Assembly (NCBI RefSeq): GCF_014230315.1
Contig: NZ_JACLAW010000002.1
Span: 1-64,000 of the forward strand
Direction of reading: 5' to 3'
Source: Novosphingobium flavum
GTDB lineage: Bacteria; Pseudomonadota; Alphaproteobacteria; Sphingomonadales; Sphingomonadaceae
Length of the DNA stretch: 64,000 nt
Shown: piece by piece, positions 58,283-64,000 of the stretch
How the letters are laid out: each line of letters starts with the position of its first letter
Numbering within the stretch: position 1 is the stretch's first letter
Translations under genes and position numbers: made by a program
The notes under the pieces: generated by a model
Database searches by the model: none
Seen by the model: only the letters and a program-made list of their open reading frames with translations
Told to the model about the DNA's origin: nothing

Positions 58283-58381
58283 CTCCCGCAAGCGGGAGAG
58301 GCCGGGGGTGGGCAAAGCCCCAATCACCCAACCCCCGCTCAGCCTGAGCCCTTCGACAGGCTCAGGACATGCTTGTCGAAG
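58283..58381. repeat. REP-like cluster of hairpins before thiD
   Basis: CTCCCGC (58283-58289) pairs with GCGGGAG (58292-58298). CCTGAGCC (58343-58350) pairs with GGCTCAGG (58359-58366), and CTTCGACA (58351-58358) pairs with TGTCGAAG (58374-58381), giving mutually exclusive stems. The CCTTCGACAGGCTCAGG core is of the kind widely dispersed between genes in sphingomonads. It may stop transcription after glmM-DUF1272. Confidence 0.65.
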
Positions 58382-58407
58382 GCCGCGCGCTGCCCTAGCC
58401 CCAAGCC

Positions 58408-59175
58408 ATGCCCGCCAAGCCCCCCCGCATCCTCGTCATCGCCGGTTCCGACAGTTCCGGCGGCGCCGGCATCCAGGCTGACCTCAAGACGATCACCATG
58501 CTCGGCGGCTACGGAATGACCGCGATCACCGCGATCACCGCCCAGAACACTCTCGGTGTCACCATGGTCGAGGCCCTCTCGCCCCAGCTCGTCGCCGCCC
58601 AGATCGACGCCTGCCTGTCCGACATCGGCGCCGATGCGGTGAAGATCGGCATGCTCGGCTCGGCCGCGCTGGGCCACCTCGTGGCAGACCGGCTGGAAGG
58701 CCTGTCCTGCCCGGTGGTGTTCGATCCGGTGATGATCGCCACCAGTGGCGCCGTCCTCGCCGATCCCGAGACCGTTGCCGCCTTCGAACGGCTGATGGCG
58801 CTGGCTACCCTGACCACCCCCAACGTCCCCGAACTCGCCGCGCTCGGCGGCCCCGCAGGCATGGCCGCGCGGCGGGTCGCCTATCTCGCCAAGGGCGGCG
58901 ATGCCGCAGGCGATGTGCTGGAAGATCGCCTGGTGATCCCGGGGCAGGCAGACAGGGTATGGCACGCCGCGCGCATCCACACCCGCCACACCCACGGCAC
59001 CGGCTGCACGCTGGCCAGCGCCGTCGCCACGTTCCTCGCCTCCGGCCTGGCGCTGGCCGAGGCGGTGGAACGCGCCCGCGTCTTCGTCCGTGCCGCACTG
59101 CTCGCCGCGCCCGGCTTCGGCGCCGGCCACGGACCGCTCGGTCATCAGGCGGTCGGCGATATTCCCGGAGACTAG
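58408..59175 (+). CDS. thiD: Hydroxymethylpyrimidine (phosphate) kinase
   Basis: A 255-residue ribokinase-fold enzyme that phosphorylates HMP and HMP-phosphate in thiamine synthesis. The substrate segment is IAGSDSSGGAGIQADLKT near the N-terminus, then GGYGMTAITAITAQNT, FDPVMIATSGA, TPNVPEL and the anion hole THGTGCTLASAVATFLASG with the catalytic Asp-equivalent region. No other thiamine gene is adjacent. Its TAG stop lies within the left inverted repeat of the MITE-like element. Confidence 0.94.
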   Translation: MPAKPPRILVIAGSDSSGGAGIQADLKTITMLGGYGMTAITAITAQNTLGVTMVEALSPQLVAAQIDACLSDIGADAVKIGMLGSAALGHLVADRLEGLSCPVVFDPVMIATSGAVLADPETVAAFERLMALATLTTPNVPELAALGGPAGMAARRVAYLAKGGDAAGDVLEDRLVIPGQADRVWHAARIHTRHTHGTGCTLASAVATFLASGLALAEAVERARVFVRAALLAAPGFGAGHGPLGHQAVGDIPGD

Positions 59176-59322
59176 GACGGATCGAAATTCAGCTCAGACC
59201 GAGACGAAAATGGTGCTTTTCCGTGACCCGGCGCGCAGCGTACTCAAAGTACGTGAGCACCGGAAGCGCGGAGAAGCGCCATTTGCAGGCCGGTATGGGC
59301 TGAATTTCGATCCGTCCTAGTC
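59170..59322. mobile_element. MITE-like element with 24-bp perfect terminal inverted repeats
   Basis: The 24 bases at 59170-59193 (beginning GACTAGGACGGATCGAAATT) are the exact reverse complement of 59299-59322. The 153-bp element has no coding capacity. Its interior holds further complementary segments, such as GTACTCAAAGTACGTGAG near 59240. The left repeat includes the TAG stop of thiD and the right repeat includes the TAG stop of the LOG gene on the other strand. The CTAG core allows this. As RNA it would form a long hairpin and end both transcripts. Confidence 0.8.
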
Positions 59323-60186
59323 CAGCTCGTAGAACGCGCGGATCACTGCCCAGCCTTCCTCGGCGGTCTCCACGATCCTGAACAGCTTGAGATCATGCTC
59401 GTTGACCACGCCTTCCTCGGCGAGGGCTTCGAAGTTGATCACCCGGTTCCAGAACTCTGCGCCATAGAGCAGGATCGGGATCGGCTTCATCTTCCCGGTC
59501 TGGATCAGGCAAAGCAGCTCGAAGAACTCGTCGAACGTCCCGAACCCGCCCGGAAACACCGCCACGGCCCGCGCCCGCAGCAGGAAATGCATCTTCCTGA
59601 GGGCAAAGTAGTGGAACTGGAACGAGAGGTGCGGGGTCACATAGCTGTTGGGCGCCTGCTCGTGGGGCAGCACGATGTTGAGCCCCACGGTCTCGCCCCC
59701 CGCCTCGACCGCGCCGCGGTTCGCCGCTTCCATGATCGACGGGCCGCCGCCCGAGCAGACCACGAACTGGCGCATCCCGTCTTCCACGATCGCGCATTCG
59801 GTGGCGATCCGGGCCAGCTTGCGCGCCTCGTCGTAATACTTCGCCTTGGCCGCGAGCCTCTCGTTCACCTTCTGCCGATCCGGCGTGGTCGGCATCTCCC
59901 GCACCGCCGCGGCCGCCTCGGGCGAGGGGATGCGGGCCGAACCGTAGCAGACCAGCATCGAGCCGATCTTCGCCTCTTCGAGCAGCATCTCGGCCTTGAG
60001 CAGCTCGAGCTGGAAGCGGACGGGCCTCAGTTCCTCACGCAAAAGGAAGTCGGTGTCGCGAAAGGCCAGGCGGTAGGCCGGGTCCTGGGTCTGCGGGGTG
60101 GTGTGGGGCCGGGCCTCGGCAAATGAGGCTTCCTGCTCGGCCTTATAGAACTTGCGGTCGGTGAGATGGTGGTCTTCTTCGTGCAT
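59317..60186 (-). CDS. LOG-family protein (TIGR00730-type, cytokinin-riboside phosphoribohydrolase-like)
   Basis: A 289-residue protein. The LOG core is visible: GSMLVCYGSARIPSP, FVVCSGGGPSIMEAANRGA and AVAVFPGGFGTFDEFFELLCLIQTGKM, where PGGxGTxxE binds the nucleotide phosphate. LOG enzymes hydrolyse the N-glycosidic bond of nucleoside 5'-monophosphates. The N-terminal 80 residues (MHEEDHHLTDRKFYKAEQ) are an extension found in a larger bacterial subgroup (PpnN-like in size but not in motif). The ATG at 60186 has AAGG upstream. It converges with thiD. Confidence 0.88.
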   Translation of the reverse strand: MHEEDHHLTDRKFYKAEQEASFAEARPHTTPQTQDPAYRLAFRDTDFLLREELRPVRFQLELLKAEMLLEEAKIGSMLVCYGSARIPSPEAAAAVREMPTTPDRQKVNERLAAKAKYYDEARKLARIATECAIVEDGMRQFVVCSGGGPSIMEAANRGAVEAGGETVGLNIVLPHEQAPNSYVTPHLSFQFHYFALRKMHFLLRARAVAVFPGGFGTFDEFFELLCLIQTGKMKPIPILLYGAEFWNRVINFEALAEEGVVNEHDLKLFRIVETAEEGWAVIRAFYELD

Positions 60187-60435
60187 TTCCCAAACCTTGC
60201 CGCACACGCGGCAAAGCGCAACGAATTAATGCCCCGGCGCGAGCCGTGGTGCGCCGGCAGCCCCCAAAACACGCCTTCCGGCTCGGTCCATCACCCGAGA
60301 ACCGCGTTTCGCCGCATTGCAGCATAAATCAGGGAACGCCCGCGCGCCTCGGGCTTACCCCCGTTGTTCGCACGCATCCGCCAAAGCCCGTCAACCGGGG
60401 CCGTTACTGGCCGGTCAGTCCAGAGGAGTACCGCC

Positions 60436-60690
60436 ATGTCCGTTTCCTCACGCCCGTTTGCCGCCGCCCTTCCGCTTGCCGCTTTGATAGCCGGCGGCGC
60501 CTATGCCGATACCCGCTCGGCCGCAGCCATCCCGGCCAAGGCGGCCGCCAACGCCGCCGCGCCGCAATCCACGCCGCAATCTACGCCGCAAGGGCCCAAG
60601 GCCGGCTTCCCCGACAGTCCCGGCCTCGACCGCGCCCGCGAAGTCGCCAACGAACACGCCCGCTTCCTCCGCCCCGACAGCGAGGGCTGA
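60436..60690 (+). CDS. Small secreted protein with Gln-Ser-Thr-Pro repeats
   Basis: An 84-residue protein starting MSVSSRPFAAALPLAALIAG, with a signal peptide predicted to be cut after GGAYA. The mature part is Ala-rich and contains a tandem QSTPQSTPQ repeat and a charged C-terminus (GLDRAREVANEHARFLRP). GAGGAG precedes the ATG. No function is known to me. It stands alone between the LOG gene and tRNA-Gln. Confidence 0.65.
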   Translation: MSVSSRPFAAALPLAALIAGGAYADTRSAAAIPAKAAANAAAPQSTPQSTPQGPKAGFPDSPGLDRAREVANEHARFLRPDSEG

Positions 60691-60808
60691 TCGCCCCGCC
60701 ACTGCCGGAATGTCACTGCCCGAACAGCGCCGCCCCCGCCGGCGCGATGGCCGCGCGCCAGCGCCCGAAGCACGGTACGGCGGCAAATTTCGGCGATGTG
60801 TGAAGTCC

Positions 60809-60882
60809 TGGATGCCCCGCGAGGATTCGAACCTCGATTGACGGAGTCAGAGTCCGTAGTCTTACCTTTAGACGACGGGGCA
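60809..60882 (-). tRNA. tRNA-Gln (anticodon CTG)
   Basis: The minus strand gives a 74-nt tRNA with encoded CCA. Acceptor stem TGCCCCG (60882-60876) pairs with CGGGGCA (60819-60813). The T-arm CGAGGTTCGAATCCTCG is canonical. The anticodon CTG is at 60850-60848 within loop CTCTGAC. It lies upstream of, and on the same strand as, nothing else; its neighbour is the LOV-HTH gene. Confidence 0.95.
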
Positions 60883-60950
60883 GCTCGGAGCGGGCCATCT
60901 AGTCCGCCCGGACTGCCCGGTCAAGGTGATTCGGGGCGCTGATTTCGCGC

Positions 60951-61544
60951 TCAGTATCCCGCCTCGATTGCGATCCGGATTGCCTCGGCCGGGGTCCGCA
61001 CCCCCAGCGCCCGAAGCACCGCCCCGCGGTGCATCTTGACCGTCCGTTCCGACAGGCCCAGCTCGTGCGCGGTCTGCTTGTTGAGCTTGCCCGCGGTCAT
61101 TTCCACCAGCACCTCGTGCTGACGCGCGGAGAGCGCCCCGATCCGCTCGCGCGCCGCGCGGCGCCGGTCCTCGCCGTCCCGCACCGCGCCTGTCACCTCG
61201 ACCTGCGAGCCGACGAAATGGATCACCTCGCCATCGTCGCCGAAAATCGGCGCGATCATCACCGCGTTGCGAAACGGGGTCCCGTCCTTGCGATAATTGA
61301 CGATCTCGGTCAGCACCGGCTGGCGCCGCGCGATCGCCTCGCGCAGGGCTGCACTCGCCGCCGGATCGGTGCCGGCCCCGGCAAGAAACCGGCAGTTGCG
61401 ACCCAAAATCTCGGCCTCGGCATAGCCCGTCAGCTCCTCGAAGGCGCGGTTGCAGGCGACGATCGGATTGTCCGGCTGGCGCGGATCGCTGAGCACGGCG
61501 GCGGTTGCACTGCGGGCGATCATCTCCAGCAAGGAAAGCGTCAT
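60951..61544 (-). CDS. LOV-HTH (LuxR-type) blue-light transcription factor, EL222-like
   Basis: A 197-residue protein (214 if the ATG at 61595 is used). The LOV domain (about 8-125) has the flavin signature GRNCRFLAGAGTDP with adduct Cys51, then NYRKDGTPFRNAVMIAPIF and FVGSQVEV. The C-terminal LuxR helix-turn-helix (about 139-197) reads LSARQHEVLVEMTAGKLNKQ and LGLSERTVKMHRGAVLRAL. This order and wording match EL222 of Erythrobacter litoralis, where blue light forms a Cys-flavin adduct and frees the HTH to dimerise and bind DNA. AGGGAG lies 11 bases before the ATG at 61544. Target genes are unknown. Confidence 0.93.
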   Translation of the reverse strand: MTLSLLEMIARSATAAVLSDPRQPDNPIVACNRAFEELTGYAEAEILGRNCRFLAGAGTDPAASAALREAIARRQPVLTEIVNYRKDGTPFRNAVMIAPIFGDDGEVIHFVGSQVEVTGAVRDGEDRRRAARERIGALSARQHEVLVEMTAGKLNKQTAHELGLSERTVKMHRGAVLRALGVRTPAEAIRIAIEAGY

Positions 61545-61835
61545 TTCGCGGTCAACTCCCTGCGGCCCGCGGGCGCCCCCTGCCCCAATGGCCATATTGC
61601 CCGGCTGCCCGCGCCATGTAAGCACGGCAAAAGGCGGTCTTGCGTTAGATGTACCCCCCTGTGCCAGCCAAGACCCCGGCAAGTCCACCGGAACCTTGCG
61701 CCAGCCCCCGCAGGCCTGTTCCGGTGGACAAGCCCCGGCCGCCCCCCGCACTTGCCGTAATCGCTTGCGCCGTCTAGCATGGCCGTCAGGTACCCGTCGC
61801 ACCCGGCGGGCTTTTGGAAATATCGAGTAACCAGT

Positions 61836-63143
61836 ATGGCGGAATCCCTTCCGCCGGCAATGCGGGGAGAATCAGGCCAGCGCCGCGCGAAGGAACCGGG
61901 AACCAGCACCAGCAGCCGCCCCGCGGCTCACCGCTCCCGCAAGTCCGCAGCCGCAGCCTCCCGCACCTCCGGCGGCCGTCCCGATCGCGAGGCCGCGCCT
62001 GCCGCGCCCACCCGGTCCGACGGCAACGAGTCGAATGGCTCCGGCAATGGCTCCGGAGGAGGCAGCGCCCCCGCTCCGGCCGGCACCGCTCCTGCCGGCA
62101 GTCCCACTGCCGGCAATGCCGTCCAGCGCCAGGCCTATGCCGCGATCGATCTCGGCACCAACAATTGCCGCCTGCTGATCGCCCGGCCGCAAGGGCAAAA
62201 CTTCGTCGTGGTCGATGCCTTCAGCCGCGTCGTCCGGCTGGGCGAGGGGCTGGCCCAGGCCGGCCGCCTGTCCGACGCGGCGATGGACCGCGCGCTCTCC
62301 GCGCTCTCGGTCTGCGCCGACAAGCTCAAGCGCCGCAATGTCCACCTCGCCCGCTCTGTGGCGACCGAGGCCTGCCGCCGCGCCAGCAACGGCATGGACT
62401 TCATCGACCGGGTGCGCCGCGAAACCGGCATCGCGCTCGACGTGATCAGCGCCCAGGAAGAAGCGCGCCTGGCCGTGCTCGGCTGCCACATCCTGCTCGA
62501 ACAGGGCGAAGGCCCGGCGATGATCTTCGACATCGGCGGCGGCTCGACCGAGCTGGTCCTGATCGAGAACGGCCCCACGGTGCCGCGCATCCTCGATTGG
62601 CAGTCGGTCCCCTGGGGGGTCGTCTCCCTCACCGAAACCTGCGGCGGCGAGGGCGAGAGCGCGGCTGACCGCGCTGCCCGTTATGCCCGCATGCGCGGCC
62701 TGGTGGACGACAGCTTCGCCACTTTCGCCGAACGGCTGACCGAACACCTCGCCGGCGGCGGCAGCGGCAGGGCCGACCTGCGCCTGCTCGGCACCTCGGG
62801 CACGGTCACCACGCTGGCCAGCCTCCACCTCGAACTGCCGCAATACGATCGCGGCGCGGTCGACGGCCTCGTCGTCCCGGCCGAATCGATGCGCGCCATT
62901 TCCACCCGCCTCGCCGGCCTTTCGCCGGCCGAGCGCCGCCTCGTTCCCTGCATCGGGCGCGAGCGGGCCGATCTCGTCGTCGCCGGCTGCGCGATCCTCG
63001 AATCGATCCTCGACATCTGGCCCGCCAGCCGTCTTGGCGTGGCCGATCGCGGCATCCGCGAAGGCATCCTGCGCTCGCTCATGGCCTCGGGCCTGCGCGC
63101 CGAATCCGCCCAGGCGGCCCTGCGCCGCCTGCGGGCCCAGTAA
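61836..63143 (+). CDS. Ppx/GppA-family exopolyphosphatase / pppGpp phosphohydrolase
   Basis: A 435-residue protein. A low-complexity Ser/Gly/Ala/Pro-rich extension of about 95 residues precedes the ASKHA-type domain: YAAIDLGTNNCRLLIARP (phosphate 1), VATEACRRASNG, ISAQEEARLAVLG, MIFDIGGGSTELVLIENG (phosphate 2) and LGTSGTVTTLASL. The family removes the gamma phosphate of pppGpp or shortens polyphosphate. The C-terminal HD domain of long Ppx proteins is absent, as in most alphaproteobacterial short forms. No strong ribosome site is seen at 61836. rlmE follows 13 bases after the stop. Confidence 0.88.
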   Translation: MAESLPPAMRGESGQRRAKEPGTSTSSRPAAHRSRKSAAAASRTSGGRPDREAAPAAPTRSDGNESNGSGNGSGGGSAPAPAGTAPAGSPTAGNAVQRQAYAAIDLGTNNCRLLIARPQGQNFVVVDAFSRVVRLGEGLAQAGRLSDAAMDRALSALSVCADKLKRRNVHLARSVATEACRRASNGMDFIDRVRRETGIALDVISAQEEARLAVLGCHILLEQGEGPAMIFDIGGGSTELVLIENGPTVPRILDWQSVPWGVVSLTETCGGEGESAADRAARYARMRGLVDDSFATFAERLTEHLAGGGSGRADLRLLGTSGTVTTLASLHLELPQYDRGAVDGLVVPAESMRAISTRLAGLSPAERRLVPCIGRERADLVVAGCAILESILDIWPASRLGVADRGIREGILRSLMASGLRAESAQAALRRLRAQ

Positions 63144-63156
63144 CGAGTTACCCGCT

Positions 63157-63819
63157 ATGAGCAGATCCGGCCGCGACCCCGGCGAACGCCTGAAGACCGC
63201 GAAAAAGCGCACGGTCTCCTCCGCCCGCTGGCTCACCCGCCAATTGAACGACCCCTACGTCAAGCAGGCCAAGGCCGACGGCTACCGCAGCCGCGCCGCC
63301 TACAAGCTGGCCGAGCTGGACGACCGTTTTGCCCTACTCAAGGGCGCGAAGCGCGTGGTCGACCTCGGCATCGCGCCGGGCGGCTGGAGCCAGGTCGTGC
63401 GCCAGCGCGCGCCCGCCGCCAAAGTCGTCGGCATCGATCTGCTCCCCACCGAGCCGATCGAGGGCGTCACCATCTTCGAGATGGACTTCATGGCCGACGA
63501 AGCCCCCGCCGCGCTCGAAGGCGCGCTGGATGGCCCGCCCGACCTCGTCATCTCCGACATGGCCGCCAACACCGTCGGCCACAAGCAGACCGACCACCTG
63601 CGCACCATGGGCCTCGTGGAAACGGCGGTCGACTTCGCGATCACAACGCTCGAACCCGGCGGCGCCTTCGTCGCCAAGGTCTTCGCCGGCGGCACCGATC
63701 AGGCGCTGCTGACCATCCTGAAAAAGAACTTCACCACGGTGAAACACGCCAAGCCCCCGGCCAGCCGCAAGGGCTCGTCTGAGTGGTACGTGATTGCGCA
63801 GGGGTTCAAGGGGCGCTGA
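63157..63819 (+). CDS. rlmE: 23S rRNA (uridine-2552 2'-O)-methyltransferase
   Basis: A 220-residue RrmJ/FtsJ methyltransferase that modifies the A-loop of 23S rRNA. The K-D-K-E tetrad is visible in YRSRAAYKLAEL (Lys), VISDMAANTVG (Asp), AFVAKVFAGG (Lys) and SSEWYVIA (Glu). The SAM motif is VVDLGIAPGGWSQVV. The ATG at 63157 gives a normal length; the longer frame lies inside the preceding gene. It is co-directional with the Ppx/GppA gene, 13 bases after it, an order I believe is usual in this order of bacteria. Confidence 0.95.
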   Translation: MSRSGRDPGERLKTAKKRTVSSARWLTRQLNDPYVKQAKADGYRSRAAYKLAELDDRFALLKGAKRVVDLGIAPGGWSQVVRQRAPAAKVVGIDLLPTEPIEGVTIFEMDFMADEAPAALEGALDGPPDLVISDMAANTVGHKQTDHLRTMGLVETAVDFAITTLEPGGAFVAKVFAGGTDQALLTILKKNFTTVKHAKPPASRKGSSEWYVIAQGFKGR

Positions 63820-63862
63820 GCGGGCAACCGGTGCCGGCGGCGACCATGCTGAAAGGGTGCCA

Positions 63863-64000
63863 ATGGCCGGCGGACGGGCAAGGTTGGCAATCGGCCGGGG
63901 CGTCAGCGTCTGGGTGCTCGACGCCCCGGACGGACTGGGCGAATCCGGATTTCACGCCCATCACGCGATTCAGGTCACGGTCTGCCTGTCCGGGCACCTC
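63863..64000 (+). CDS. Probable AraC-type regulator, N-terminal part (cut by window edge)
   Basis: From an ATG at 63863, with AAAGGG 7 bases upstream, 46 codons stay open to the window end. The peptide includes GRGVSVWVLDAPDG and GFHAHHAIQVTVCLSGHL, the cupin-like histidine pattern found at the start of AraC-type regulators. The helix-turn-helix part would be outside the window. Confidence is moderate because so little is visible. Confidence 0.55.
   Translation, partial: MAGGRARLAIGRGVSVWVLDAPDGLGESGFHAHHAIQVTVCLSGHL

Noticed and set aside
1..64000. CRISPR array
   Set aside because: No run of regularly spaced direct repeats was seen anywhere; the only tandem repeats are a 12-mer pair at 41983-42007 and short codon repeats at 60570.

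Overview
The window comes from a GC-rich alphaproteobacterium of the order Sphingomonadales (Novosphingobium/Erythrobacter type). Support: a complete PhyR/NepR/EcfG general stress response locus with a textbook EcfG promoter, a class I PHA synthase with a phasin, a LOV-HTH photoreceptor very like EL222 of Erythrobacter litoralis, an N-terminally extended ClpS, and the lptF-lptG pair. The genus is inferred, not proven.

Region 1 (1-18.8 kb) is accessory catabolism. It opens with the start of etfB, then gcdH, a LysR regulator and a divergent CaiB/BaiF CoA-transferase, the classical glutarate-to-crotonyl-CoA module. The plus strand continues with alanine dehydrogenase and a semialdehyde dehydrogenase. 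A minus-strand run (N,N-dimethylformamidase-like amidohydrolase, TonB receptor, SGNH hydrolase, class III aminotransferase, acyl-CoA dehydrogenase) faces a plus-strand run (TetR, MFS, DUF1537 kinase, class II aldolase). I read this as uptake and breakdown of an amide-containing compound: import, ester/amide cleavage, transamination with alanine cycling, oxidation of the semialdehyde, and CoA-dependent beta-oxidation. The substrate cannot be read from sequence.

Region 2 (18.8-34.8 kb) looks like a mobile, defence-rich island. It starts with a degenerate stretch and a DUF3489/DUF2924/large serine recombinase cassette. A secreted SNase-like nuclease and a PD-(D/E)XK nuclease fused to a Schlafen group 3 (DUF2075) helicase follow. 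The centre is a tight three-gene minus-strand operon: a DEDDy exonuclease/DUF429/P-loop kinase fusion, a PurA-family enzyme with Ser13 instead of the catalytic Asp (the state reported for phage PurZ, the 2-aminoadenine enzyme), and a membrane-anchored dUTPase/dCTP-deaminase-fold protein. This operon is my main candidate for an undescribed system. After it come a DUF5131/TcmP pair and a DNA methyltransferase with a fused Mrr-like domain. The island ends at the 3' end of tRNA-Cys.

Region 3 (34.8-64 kb) is largely chromosomal core: an RNB ribonuclease, a winged-helix protein, an alanine-type aminotransferase, PHA synthase and phasin, ClpS, a VIT protein, LptF/LptG, a fatty acid desaturase, a GNAT-like protein, two small receiver proteins, the PhyR/histidine kinase/NepR/EcfG locus, an AI-2E family transporter, Fe-SOD, a dicarboxylate symporter, GlmM, DUF1272, ThiD, a LOG-family protein, tRNA-Gln, the LOV-HTH regulator, Ppx/GppA, RlmE and the start of a probable AraC-type regulator. 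Non-coding structure includes a MITE-like element whose inverted repeats contain the stop codons of two convergent genes, two sphingomonad-type repeats, several hairpins and two exact EcfG promoter matches.

Start codons were chosen by reading ribosome binding sites. Several differ from the longest open frame and are noted in the entries. No database search was possible.
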